Source: Thalassobacillus cyri (GTDB lineage Bacteria; Bacillota; Bacilli; Bacillales; Halobacillaceae). Taken from it: a stretch of DNA of 64,000 nucleotides. Positions within the stretch are counted from its first letter, which is position 1; each line of letters opens with the position of its first letter. This document shows positions 9,071-17,148 of the stretch, in pieces. The stretch is taken from contig NZ_FNQR01000008.1 in NCBI RefSeq assembly GCF_900107755.1, positions 62,001 through 126,000 on the forward strand, in the 5' to 3' direction. A program made the translations under genes and the position numbers. A model generated the notes under the pieces. The model was not told where the DNA came from and did not search any database. It saw only the letters and a program-made list of their open reading frames with translations.

Positions 9071-9083
9071 AGGAAGTTTTATA

Positions 9084-10007
9084 ATGCCAAGTGATGAAGC
9101 AAAAGTCCCTAATTTATTTATGGTAGGTGCTGCCAAGTCAGCAACAACTTCTATCTACAACTATTTAAAAAAACATCCGGAAATCTTCTTTTCCGACCCG
9201 AAAGAGCCTAGATATCTATCATATAAACATGAACAATTTCCCCATAATGGGCCAAATGGGGAATATTATGATTCAACTTTTATTAAAACCAAAGAAGATT
9301 ATATGGATTTATTTAAAGAAGCAGCGAACGAAAAGGTTATTGGAGAAGCTTCTATCCAGTACTTATATTTTCCCCAGATAGCCTTAGATATTAAGGAAAT
9401 ATATCCGGACGCAAAAGTCATAATATGTTTACGAAACCCTATTGACCGAGCTTACTCGTCTTATATGCATAATGTAAGGTCAGGTTATGAAAATTTGAGT
9501 TTTTATGATGCTTTACAAAAGGAAGAAGAACGGATAGAACTGAATTATCCATTCCTTTGGCATTATAAGGAGGTAGGTTTGTATTATAAGCAAGTTAAAA
9601 AATACTTAGAGGTATTAGGGAAAGAGAACGTTAAAATTGTTTTATATGAAGATATAAATAATAATACACAGGAAGTATTGAAAGATATTTGTGAATTCCT
9701 CGGTGTGAATGCTGATTATGAATTTCAGGATGCCGGGCAAGTTTATAATCGTTCGGGCAGATCCAGTAACCCAATCATAAATTATTTAATAAAACAAAAT
9801 CTGTTAAAAAAGATAATGAAACATCCGAAGGTACCTAAATTTATAAGGAATATATCCTATACAATGTATCATCAATTACTGACAAAATTCCTTAAAAAAG
9901 AAAAGATGCATGAGAAAGAGAGAGCCTACTTAAAAGATTATTACAAAAGAGATGTATTACTACTGGGAGACCTTATTAATAGAGATACCGCTCATTGGAT
10001 TGAATAA
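9084..10007 (+). CDS. PAPS-dependent sulfotransferase 1
   Basis: A sulfotransferase-domain protein of 307 residues that would move sulfate from 3'-phosphoadenylyl sulfate to a carbohydrate hydroxyl or amine. The 5'-phosphosulfate loop is GAAKSATTS (residues 15-23, K18) and the 3'-phosphate motif is RNPIDRAYSSY (R117 to Y127). ATG 9084 follows AAAGGAAG by 7 nt; an upstream in-frame ATG at 9024 lies inside the flippase gene and lacks an RBS. Lying between flippase and polymerase, it most likely modifies the polysaccharide repeat unit. No PAPS-synthesis genes are in the window. Confidence 0.87.
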   Translation: MPSDEAKVPNLFMVGAAKSATTSIYNYLKKHPEIFFSDPKEPRYLSYKHEQFPHNGPNGEYYDSTFIKTKEDYMDLFKEAANEKVIGEASIQYLYFPQIALDIKEIYPDAKVIICLRNPIDRAYSSYMHNVRSGYENLSFYDALQKEEERIELNYPFLWHYKEVGLYYKQVKKYLEVLGKENVKIVLYEDINNNTQEVLKDICEFLGVNADYEFQDAGQVYNRSGRSSNPIINYLIKQNLLKKIMKHPKVPKFIRNISYTMYHQLLTKFLKKEKMHEKERAYLKDYYKRDVLLLGDLINRDTAHWIE

Positions 10008-10018
10008 AATAGATAGTG

Positions 10019-10043
10019 ACAAGCACTAAATGGCTTGTTTTTA
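10019..10043 (+). terminator. Possible weak terminator inside the EPS operon
   Basis: ACAAGC (10019-10024) can pair with GCTTGT (10033-10038), followed by TTTTATT. The stem is only 6 bp, so it may act as an attenuator between the sulfotransferase and the polymerase gene, or be chance. Confidence 0.3.
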
Positions 10044-10114
10044 TTAACCTTCATAATCCAAAAGTTATTTATATTATTATCAATATCCCATGGGTCAATT
10101 AGAAAGGATTAACT

Positions 10115-11275
10115 ATGAAGTACTCATTTTCATTCAGTAAGTTAGTGTTATTTTTAATTTTTGCACATTTTGTAGTTGATCTTACTACACAATTTTATTA
10201 CTTCTATAACAGAGAAAGTGGTATTAGAAGTCTAGTTAATTTATCTTATTTTATTTTATTTTTTATTGCAGTTCTCTATACGTTAAAAACTGATAGATTG
10301 ACCCTATTTAAGGAGTCCTATCTTTTTTTAGTTTTTTCTATAATTCCTATCGTATTAGGATTATTTGAATATAACTTAAACGGAGACTTTGCTTCCCATT
10401 TTTTTAGCTTAATTATGCCGATTTTAGCTATTTCATTAGGTTTTAATATTTCAAAAAACTTAATGGAAGAAGAGATAGTAAGATTTATTAAAAGAGGTAT
10501 GAACTTTATTTACTATTACAGTATTGGCACTATCATATTTTTCCAGGGCTTGGTTAATATCGGGGTAATCAAATATAGCGCTATTAATCCTATAGGGTTA
10601 TACACCGCTGTATTATATTTTTTATATAAAAAAAATTATTATAAAGCCGTTATTGGATTAGCTTTTGTAGCTGTATCCGGAAAAAGAGTGGCATTGCTTA
10701 TAACATTAGTTGGTTTAATTTATTATTTAGCGACATTGATTAGATCTAATAAAAAATATTTACCGTATGTGGCAGGCTTTGTTTTGTTAGTAAGTGGAGG
10801 ATTTCTTTATTTATATAACTCAACTCGATATTTAGATAGGTTTAAGTTAATATGGCAATTTGATATTACTGATTATAATGCCATGTTAGTTGCCACAGGC
10901 GGAAGAAGTAGAGAAATAATTGAAATTATTGAGCATCTCAACCAAAACGGTATTTCATGGTTCATCGGCAGTGGGTTTGGAACAAGCGTAGAAATATATG
11001 AAGGTTTATCCAGGCACTTTTCTCATTTTTCTCCCCTTGCATATACTATGGCTTATGGAGCGGTTTTTACAATTTTTTTATATTACTTTTTTTTGAAAGA
11101 AATATCTATTCATAAGAAGGAATCTTTTAATCAATTATTTTGGTTTAAATTAGTATTTGTAGGTTTATTAGCTAGTACTCTCTTTAATGCTGTTGCATTT
11201 ATTGATCCAAAGTATTGGGTGATTTATGGAATTACAAAGTATTACAATCTTGAACATGTAAACTCTGAGCCTTAG
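10115..11275 (+). CDS. Wzy-type polysaccharide polymerase
   Basis: A 386-residue integral membrane protein with about ten hydrophobic spans and a long outside loop (about residues 235-300, including the stretch ATGGRSREIIEI), the general layout of O-antigen/capsule polymerases. Sequence motifs are weak, as usual for Wzy, so the call rests on topology and on the presence of Wzx, a priming transferase and a glycosyltransferase beside it. The gene is strongly AT-rich. An O-antigen ligase-like role cannot be excluded, but polymerase is the natural complement here. Confidence 0.75.
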   Translation: MKYSFSFSKLVLFLIFAHFVVDLTTQFYYFYNRESGIRSLVNLSYFILFFIAVLYTLKTDRLTLFKESYLFLVFSIIPIVLGLFEYNLNGDFASHFFSLIMPILAISLGFNISKNLMEEEIVRFIKRGMNFIYYYSIGTIIFFQGLVNIGVIKYSAINPIGLYTAVLYFLYKKNYYKAVIGLAFVAVSGKRVALLITLVGLIYYLATLIRSNKKYLPYVAGFVLLVSGGFLYLYNSTRYLDRFKLIWQFDITDYNAMLVATGGRSREIIEIIEHLNQNGISWFIGSGFGTSVEIYEGLSRHFSHFSPLAYTMAYGAVFTIFLYYFFLKEISIHKKESFNQLFWFKLVFVGLLASTLFNAVAFIDPKYWVIYGITKYYNLEHVNSEP

Positions 11276-11329
11276 TTATTTAATGAAATAAAAAAATATA
11301 GTCAAACTAAAATTATTGAGGAGTTCGAA

Positions 11330-12589
11330 ATGAAAATACTAATGTTAAGGCCCAACTACTTCCCGGAAGTTGCAGGAGGAACAAGGCTTGCCAAAGATTT
11401 AGTCGATGATCTGATTGCTGCGGGGCATCAAGTAGAGATGATCACTCCCTTTCCGGTTAAAGTAGACGAGAAAGTTAAAAGAGAATATAAAGCTAAGAAA
11501 AACGAAGTCGCTCAGGACGGATCATTAGTTATCAGAAGAATAGATGTTCCAATTGAAGAAAAGAGTTTCCCGAGACGGATGATAAAAGCGTTGTTTGTTT
11601 TTCTAGGGATGTACAGGAAAGGCCTGGCTTCTAAAAATCCGGACTTGATCATGACGATTTCAATGCCACCTTTCATTGGTCCGCTTGGTTCTATTTTAGG
11701 TAAAACCAAGAAGGTCCCAGTCGTTTATTGGGAACAGGATATCATCTCTAAATCTATAAAAAAGGACAGCAAAATAGGAAATTGGCTTCTTAAGACTTTC
11801 ATGAAGAAAGTTATAAAAACATTTGAAACCTTTTCTGTAAAAACCAGTACACATACCATTTCTATATCAAACAAATTCAAAAATTATCATTTGCAAGAAG
11901 ATAAGTTGAATCCTGAGAAAATATCCACGATTTATAATTGGATTGATACAAGCCAAGTCAATTACGTAAAGCGGGAAAATAATGAATTGTTTCAAGAGCT
12001 GGGGTTAGATAAGGACAAGTTCTATGTCACTTATTGCGGAAATATAGGGTATCCCCATAACTTAGAAACATTTATTGAAGCAGCAAAAAAATTAGAGAAT
12101 TATGATATCGGGTTTTTAATATTTGGTGAAGGATCTAGAAAAAAAGCTATCCAGCGTCACAGGGAGCAGCTGAATTCCGAAAACGTAAAAATGTATCCAT
12201 TGGTACCGCTCGACAAAGCATCATTAGCTTACAGTATCGGAGATATCAGTATTGTGATTGGACAAGCAGGAACTTCGGAAAACGGATTTCCGAGCAAGAC
12301 CTGGAGCATCATGTCTGCTGCAAGACCAGTCGTAAGTTCCTTTGATATAGAGAGTGAGCTTACCAATATAATAAGAGACAATGAGGCAGGAATTGCTGTT
12401 CCTCCGGAGGATAGCAACGCATTAAAAGATGCTATATTAACTATCTATCATGACAGAAGTCTGACTGAAAAGATGGGGCAAAACGGGCTTGACTATGTTG
12501 AAAATAATATATCCCGTGAAGAAACAACTTCTGAAATTATAAACTTATTCGAAACATTACATACCAAAAATAAGGAGGGGCGCAAATGA
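11330..12589 (+). CDS. Family 4 glycosyltransferase (WbuB/CapM-like)
   Basis: A GT-B fold retaining glycosyltransferase of 419 residues. The N-terminal acceptor domain starts MKILMLRPNYFPEVAGGTRLA with the usual glycine-rich loop. The C-terminal domain has FGEGSRKK and the nucleotide-sugar binding stretch SENGFPSKTWSIMSAARPVV, corresponding to the family's EX7E region. WbuB-like members transfer L-FucNAc, which would suit the CapEFG product, but donor specificity is inferred. It is the only recognisable non-priming glycosyltransferase in the locus. It overlaps the next gene by 4 bp (ATGA). Confidence 0.88.
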   Translation: MKILMLRPNYFPEVAGGTRLAKDLVDDLIAAGHQVEMITPFPVKVDEKVKREYKAKKNEVAQDGSLVIRRIDVPIEEKSFPRRMIKALFVFLGMYRKGLASKNPDLIMTISMPPFIGPLGSILGKTKKVPVVYWEQDIISKSIKKDSKIGNWLLKTFMKKVIKTFETFSVKTSTHTISISNKFKNYHLQEDKLNPEKISTIYNWIDTSQVNYVKRENNELFQELGLDKDKFYVTYCGNIGYPHNLETFIEAAKKLENYDIGFLIFGEGSRKKAIQRHREQLNSENVKMYPLVPLDKASLAYSIGDISIVIGQAGTSENGFPSKTWSIMSAARPVVSSFDIESELTNIIRDNEAGIAVPPEDSNALKDAILTIYHDRSLTEKMGQNGLDYVENNISREETTSEIINLFETLHTKNKEGRK

Positions 12590-13467
12590 CCTACACACCA
12601 GTAATCATTATAGGAGCAGGACGGTCTGGTACTAATATGCTAAGGGATACACTAACTCAGATAAATGGAGTAAACACTTGGCCGTGTGATGAAATCAACT
12701 ATATATGGAGACACCATAATGTGACCTATCCAAATGATGAATTTGATGCCGGGCTTGCTACAGAACGGGTCAAACGGTATATCAGGAAAGAATTCGACAA
12801 AATGGCAAACGCAGCCCCTACTACCCATCTTGTAGAAAAAACTTGCGCAAATTCCCTAAGGGTCGATTTTGTTTATGAAGTTTTTCCTAAAGCAAAATAT
12901 ATCCACATCATACGGGATGGAAGAGATGTAGTGGAATCAGCTAAAAAGCGATGGACCGCGTCGCTTGACCCATCTTATATTTCCAAAAAGCTTCAATTCG
13001 TTCCTAAATCCGATATTCCTATTTACGGCTTCCGCTATCTTTGGAACCGGGTATATAAATTAGCATCCCGGGAAAAACGGCTGGCTTATTGGGGGCCGAA
13101 GTTCAATCGTATGGAACAAGCTCAGGAAAGATACTCTTTAGAAGAGGTTTGTGCGCTTCAATGGAAAGCATGTGTGGATAAAGCTGTAAAATCATTCAGC
13201 AATATCCCGGATGAGCAGGTTTACACTGTTTATTATGAAGAGCTGACAGCCAGGCCAGCAGCAGAAATCGCAAAAATCTGTGACTTTTTAGGAATTGAAT
13301 ATAACAATGATACGCTGGAGTCAATTACTGCTGACATAAATAACAAAAGTGTCGGTAAAGGTGTACAAAAGCTTAACGAAAGTGATCTGTTAGAAAGTAT
13401 CCATTCTATAACAAACCCAACACTGGAGAATCATGGTTATGGGAAAGAATATGTCGCAAAAGCATAG
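12586..13467 (+). CDS. PAPS-dependent sulfotransferase 2
   Basis: A second sulfotransferase-family protein (293 residues), only distantly similar to the one at 9084. Its 5'-phosphosulfate loop is GAGRSGTNMLRD (residues 10-21, R13 in place of the usual K) and the 3'-phosphate motif is HIIRDGRDVVESAKKRW (R110). It is coupled to the glycosyltransferase by an ATGA overlap, and its 3' end overlaps the priming transferase gene. Co-translation suggests it acts on the same lipid-linked repeat unit, at a different position or sugar from sulfotransferase 1. Confidence 0.85.
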   Translation: MTYTPVIIIGAGRSGTNMLRDTLTQINGVNTWPCDEINYIWRHHNVTYPNDEFDAGLATERVKRYIRKEFDKMANAAPTTHLVEKTCANSLRVDFVYEVFPKAKYIHIIRDGRDVVESAKKRWTASLDPSYISKKLQFVPKSDIPIYGFRYLWNRVYKLASREKRLAYWGPKFNRMEQAQERYSLEEVCALQWKACVDKAVKSFSNIPDEQVYTVYYEELTARPAAEIAKICDFLGIEYNNDTLESITADINNKSVGKGVQKLNESDLLESIHSITNPTLENHGYGKEYVAKA

Positions 13468-14044
13468 AGATATCAAACGCTCATTCGATCTGTTATTATC
13501 TTTTATTGGTTTGTTTCTGTTTGGCTGGCTTATTCTGATTGCCTACATCATTGCAGCAGTTGAAACAAATAGCAGCGGATTTTTTGTTCAGAAACGAATT
13601 GGCATGATGGGAAAAACATTTCGAGTAATTAAAATTAAAACAATGAAGAAAGTGCCGAACCAAAACTCGATGGTTACCACATCAGATGATGTTCGCATTA
13701 CCAAAAGCGGTAAGATATTCAGGAAATTAAAAATCGATGAACTGCCGCAGCTTTTCAATGTATTTATAGGTGACATGAGTTTCGTTGGTCCGAGGCCCGA
13801 TGTGGAAGGTTATGCCGATAGATTGAAAGGGGAAGATCGTATCGTGCTTTCAATCAGGCCAGGCATCACGGGGCCTGCCACTTTATACTATCGAAACGAA
13901 GAAGAAATATTAGCTGCTCAGGAAGACCCTGAAAAGTATAACAGAGAAGTCATCTACCCTCATAAAACGGAGATGAATAAAAACTATATCTATAATTATT
14001 CTTTTTTAAAGGATATTTATTATATTTTCAAAACTATATTTTAG
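13433..14044 (+). CDS. Priming undecaprenyl-phosphate sugar transferase (PglC/EpsL-like)
   Basis: A short polyprenyl-phosphate phosphoglycosyltransferase of 203 residues with a single membrane-inserted N-terminal segment (KRSFDLLLSFIGLFLFGW) followed by the catalytic core. Conserved pieces are RIGMMGKTFRVIKIKTM, the DELPQLFNVFIGDMSFVGPRP block with the active-site Asp-Glu, and RPGITGPATL. It loads the first sugar phosphate onto the lipid carrier. GGAG at 13425 serves ATG 13433; ATG 13451 (MSQKHRDIKRSFD) is an alternative. The start lies 35 bp inside the sulfotransferase gene. Confidence 0.9.
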   Translation: MVMGKNMSQKHRDIKRSFDLLLSFIGLFLFGWLILIAYIIAAVETNSSGFFVQKRIGMMGKTFRVIKIKTMKKVPNQNSMVTTSDDVRITKSGKIFRKLKIDELPQLFNVFIGDMSFVGPRPDVEGYADRLKGEDRIVLSIRPGITGPATLYYRNEEEILAAQEDPEKYNREVIYPHKTEMNKNYIYNYSFLKDIYYIFKTIF

Positions 14045-14063
14045 TAAATTTAGGAGTGTTAAA

Positions 14064-14236
14064 ATGACAAATCAACCATACGTTACGCTCCGACAATGGA
14101 ATGGGATACAGGTGCAGGTCAGGCGATTGTAGAGCTTGCAGGCGGTACAGTGAACATAGCAGAAGAGCAAAAGCCGCTTGTTTACAACAAAGAGGTTTTA
14201 AAAAATCCATGGTTTTTAGCTAGGAGGGCTGATTAA
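14064..14236 (+). pseudogene. Truncated cysQ-like (PAP phosphatase) remnant
   Basis: From about 14066 one frame reads an uninterrupted tail (APTMEWDTGAGQAIVE, then LVYNKEVLKNPWFLARRAD) ending at TAA 14234-14236. This matches what I know of the C-terminus of CysQ-family 3'(2'),5'-bisphosphate nucleotidases. Upstream, a good RBS and ATG at 14064 (MTNQP) lie in a different frame that stops after 22 codons. The simplest reading is a cysQ gene that kept its start and last 50 or so codons but lost the middle in an out-of-frame deletion. CysQ removes PAP, the by-product of sulfotransferases, so the context is coherent. Confidence 0.6.
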
Positions 14237-14238
14237 TA

Positions 14239-15372
14239 TTGAAACGTATTTTTCTATCTTCTCCTCATATGAGTGGAAATGAACAAAAATACATACAAGA
14301 GGCATTTGACTTGAACTGGGTGGCCCCGCTAGGAAACAATGTAGACCAATTTGAAAAAGATTTAGCTGCCTATAATAATATGGCAGGTGCATCTGTGCTT
14401 ACATCTGGAACAGCTGCAATCCACATCGCTTTAAGGTTGTTGGGTGTGTCTGATGGGGATAAAGTAATTTGTTCAAGTTTAACTTTTATTGCAAGTGCTA
14501 ACCCAATCTTGTATCAAGGAGCAGAGCCGGTATTCATAGATTCTGAACCTGACACATGGAACATGTCACCCCAGGCTTTAGAAAGAGCCTTTCAAGATGC
14601 TGAAGCTGAAGGTGAGCTGCCCAAAACAGTTATAATTGTAAATTTATATGGGCAGAGCGCAAAAATCGATGAATTGAAAGAGATTTGCGATCGATATGAA
14701 GTTCCCATTATTGAAGATGCAGCTGAATCCCTTGGCAGTGAATATAAAGGGAAAAAAAGTGGATCTTTCGGTAAGTTTGGTATCTACTCTTTTAATGGAA
14801 ACAAAATTATTACCACTTCCGGTGGTGGGGCTTTAGTTTCGAACGATATAGAAGCCCTGAACAAATCAAGATTTTTGGCCACCCAGGCACGGGATCAAGC
14901 GATACATTATCAACATAGTGAGCTGGGGTACAATTATCGAATGAGCAATATTGTAGCAGGTATCGGAAGAGCACAATTAGAGGTGCTGGATGAGCGGGTA
15001 GAAAGACGCCGGGAGGTTTTTCAAAATTATTTCGAAGCCCTTAAAGACCAGCCAGGCTTTGATTTTATGCCAGAAATGGAAGGTACAGAATCGAATCGCT
15101 GGTTGACTGCATTGACGATTGATCCAGAGGAAGCCGGTATCACGAATATGGATATCATTCATGCTTTGGGAGAAGAAAATATCGAAGCCCGTCCGGTTTG
15201 GAAACCATTACACCTGCAACCGCTTTTTGAAGGCAGTAAATATTATTCTCACAAAGAAGGATACAGTTATTCAGATGGCTTATTCAATTATGGTCTTTGT
15301 CTGCCTTCAGGTTCAAATATGACGGAAGAGCAACAAAATAAAGTTATTCATACTATAAAAAAATTACTGTAA
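14239..15372 (+). CDS. DegT/DnrJ/EryC1-family PLP aminotransferase (PglE/EpsN-like)
   Basis: A sugar aminotransferase of 377 residues that would convert a UDP-4-keto-6-deoxy sugar to the 4-amino sugar. Landmarks are TSGTAAIHIAL near residue 55, the EDAAESLGSEYKGKKSG block, and the Schiff-base lysine in SFNGNKIITTSGGG. A TTG start at 14239 follows AGGAGGG in the tail of the cysQ remnant. With the EpsC/PglF-type dehydratase (2397) and the PglC-type priming transferase, it outlines a bacillosamine-like route, but the N-acetyltransferase (PglD/EpsM) is missing. Confidence 0.9.
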   Translation: MKRIFLSSPHMSGNEQKYIQEAFDLNWVAPLGNNVDQFEKDLAAYNNMAGASVLTSGTAAIHIALRLLGVSDGDKVICSSLTFIASANPILYQGAEPVFIDSEPDTWNMSPQALERAFQDAEAEGELPKTVIIVNLYGQSAKIDELKEICDRYEVPIIEDAAESLGSEYKGKKSGSFGKFGIYSFNGNKIITTSGGGALVSNDIEALNKSRFLATQARDQAIHYQHSELGYNYRMSNIVAGIGRAQLEVLDERVERRREVFQNYFEALKDQPGFDFMPEMEGTESNRWLTALTIDPEEAGITNMDIIHALGEENIEARPVWKPLHLQPLFEGSKYYSHKEGYSYSDGLFNYGLCLPSGSNMTEEQQNKVIHTIKKLL

Positions 15373-15381
15373 GGAGAAAGG

Positions 15382-15428
15382 GGCTGTCCTATAAGTCTAT
15401 TACGGACCTATGGGATGGCCTCTTTTGT
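15382..15428 (+). terminator. Terminator at the end of the EPS operon
   Basis: GGCTGTCCTATA pairs, with G-U wobbles, with TATGGGATGGCC ending at 15420, followed by TCTTTTG. It lies 10 nt after the aminotransferase stop codon. Confidence 0.65.
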
Positions 15429-15592
15429 ATCTAATGAAATTTTTAATTCTACGTGTTGGAAATCTTAAGAAATCTTCTTTACTGAATGCAGGACTATTTG
15501 GTGAAATATGTAGTGCTTTATCCGTGTTTTTTTCATGTGTAAGTTTGCAGGTAGAAATGGATGGATATTTGATTTGAAAAAGGAGGCGGACC

Positions 15593-16222
15593 ATGTTAAA
15601 AAAGATAGGTATTCTGTGCTTAGTTGCTGTCATGATATTAATAATGCCTAGAGAACTATTTGCCAATAAAGATATATTACAGCCTGGAGACCAAGGTCGT
15701 TCCGTCACTTTATTGCAAGAAAAATTAATCCTTTTAGGATATCTTGACACAGAGCCTACAGGGTACTATGGAAATTTGACAGAACAAGGAGTTAAGAACC
15801 TTCAACAGGATTTTAACCTTCCAATTGAAGGAGTTGTTGGTCCTAGAACATCCTACCAGCTTATTGAAATTGAGAAGATGGCAAGAGTTGTGCATGGAGA
15901 GGCCCGAGGTGAACCTTATAAAGGGAAAGTAGCCGTGGCTGCTGTAATTAAAAATCGATTTTACTCTTCGGAATTTCCTTCAACCATAGAAGGAATAATC
16001 TACCAAGACAACGCTTTTACCCCTGTAGAAAATGGACAATTTAAATTAACCCCTAATTATATTGCGTACCATGCTGTTAAGGATGCATGGAAAGGGTGGG
16101 ATCCCAGCCAAGGTTCTACTTATTTTTATAACCCTAAAACAGCTACGTCTCCGTGGATCTTTAATAATACCTCTCCTAAACTGAAAATTGGAAAGCATCT
16201 GTTTGCGGAGTATGCTGAATAG
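15593..16222 (+). CDS. SleB/CwlJ-type cell-wall (spore cortex) hydrolase
   Basis: A secreted peptidoglycan hydrolase of 209 residues: signal peptide (about 1-25), a peptidoglycan-binding repeat (GDQGRSVTLLQEKLILLGYL to about residue 95), then the hydrolase_2 domain starting at MARVVHGEARGEP, whose Glu is the conserved catalytic residue. The layout equals SleB, a germination-specific lytic transglycosylase, supporting a spore-forming host. AAAGGAGG lies just upstream of ATG 15593. The 160 bases between the EPS terminator and this gene contain only a short RBS-less ORF (15434-15580). Confidence 0.88.
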   Translation: MLKKIGILCLVAVMILIMPRELFANKDILQPGDQGRSVTLLQEKLILLGYLDTEPTGYYGNLTEQGVKNLQQDFNLPIEGVVGPRTSYQLIEIEKMARVVHGEARGEPYKGKVAVAAVIKNRFYSSEFPSTIEGIIYQDNAFTPVENGQFKLTPNYIAYHAVKDAWKGWDPSQGSTYFYNPKTATSPWIFNNTSPKLKIGKHLFAEYAE

Positions 16223-16370
16223 TTTATTGCTGGTTTTTTATAGAAGTTTTTTCTTCACTTGGACGAACCTGAGCCTGTTCCTCAGTTAATTTTTTGCATC
16301 TTGAGGAAACACTCGCAAAACTCCTATAATCAAGTAAGAAGAATAAAGAACCTTGATGGGAGCCGATGAT

Positions 16371-16925
16371 ATGGTACATGAAGCTAGGATAGAAAAAGAG
16401 TTTTTGGAAGTTATGAAAATTGAGGAAGTTGGCGAAGGGATGAGGGTATGCCTTGACTTTATCGATATATTACAGCCACAAGATGGCGTGTATGTCGGCA
16501 ATACAGGGTATGGTTATGTAAAAGTGCTTTCCGAAAATCGAGAGTCAGAAAATTATCCTCCCAGACCTTTTCGTATTAACTGTGGGTCTTTTCACCAATA
16601 TTTATATCAAGAAAATAAGACCCATTACTTACATGAGTTGAATCCTGGAGAGAAAATCAACGTGGAAGGAGAACAGGAAGAAAGAGAACTATCGCTTGGC
16701 CGTGTAAAAATAGAAAAGCGTCCATTTGTAAGAGTGGAATGCCAAAGCGAGGAAGGGACCGTGTCTGTTACCTTACAGAAAACCACGAGTGTTCATGTAT
16801 TAGAAGAAAACAAGGGAGAAATATCGATGGAAGATTTAGAAATTGGCCATCGCATCCTCTGCTTGAAAGATAAGCCGGGCCGTCATTTAGGAGAACAAGT
16901 CGATGAGGTGATTGTTGAAAAGTGA
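16371..16925 (+). CDS. Half-length 3-dehydroquinate synthase II-like protein
   Basis: A protein of 184 residues resembling the C-terminal half of archaeal-type DHQ synthase II (AroB'). The run of family signatures is in order: RPFRINCG (about 68), HYLHELNPGEKI (about 86), SLGRVKIEKRPFVRVE (about 107), a VTLQKT strand, and the closing RHLGEQVDEVIVEK. The family is normally about 330-390 residues; the N-terminal half with the substrate-binding lysine is absent, so enzymatic activity is doubtful. ATG 16371 fits GGGAG 8 nt upstream better than TTG 16353. The last 130 bp and 3' flank are duplicated at 26377-26560. Confidence 0.65.
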   Translation: MVHEARIEKEFLEVMKIEEVGEGMRVCLDFIDILQPQDGVYVGNTGYGYVKVLSENRESENYPPRPFRINCGSFHQYLYQENKTHYLHELNPGEKINVEGEQEERELSLGRVKIEKRPFVRVECQSEEGTVSVTLQKTTSVHVLEENKGEISMEDLEIGHRILCLKDKPGRHLGEQVDEVIVEK

Positions 16926-16974
16926 TGATCTCACAACCAATAACCTGACATCCTTTAGGTATTTTTGATAAGCT
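16791..16974 (+). repeat. 184-bp direct repeat, copy 1
   Basis: This block covers the last 45 codons of the DHQS-II-like gene and 50 bp beyond it. It aligns without gaps to 26377-26560, with about 26 mismatches counted by eye (roughly 86% identity). The non-coding flank is conserved at least as well as the coding part. Confidence 0.85.
16943..16966 (+). terminator. Probable terminator after the DHQS-II-like gene
   Basis: ACCTGA and TTAGGT can pair (one wobble or mismatch), followed by ATTTTT. The same hairpin, with a perfect stem, occurs in the duplicate copy at 26529-26553. Confidence 0.5.
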
Positions 16975-17107
16975 GTTGATTAATAGTTCGAGTGGCCAGA
17001 TTACACAACGTCTGCTGCTATTGCCGATGGTTTTATCTTACGTATATGATCAGTTGCCAAAACAGAATTATAACTACTCATTTTAAGGAAAGCCTTTAAC
17101 TTTTGTT

Positions 17108-17148
17108 ACAACGTAAACGTTGACGTAACTATCAATGTTTACGTTTGT
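17108..17148. promoter_or_regulatory. Long inverted repeat, possible operator
   Basis: ACAACGTAAACGTTGA (17108-17123) and TCAATGTTTACGTTTGT (17132-17148) form near-perfect 16-bp inverted arms around 8 bp. The ACGTAAAC core resembles operators of MerR-type regulators, but no matching regulator or divergent promoter is adjacent. The 359-bp gap 16926-17284 lies between convergent genes and holds nothing else recognised except GATAAACCATAC (about 17208) with GTATGGTTATC near 17270-17281, which could form a stem before the T-run at 17281. Confidence 0.35.

Noticed and set aside
9024..9083. Upstream start for sulfotransferase 1
   Set aside because: It lies within the flippase gene without an RBS, while ATG 9084 has a well-spaced one.
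15434..15580. 48-codon ORF before the SleB-like gene
   Set aside because: No RBS is present and no similarity was recognised; it may be promoter-region sequence.
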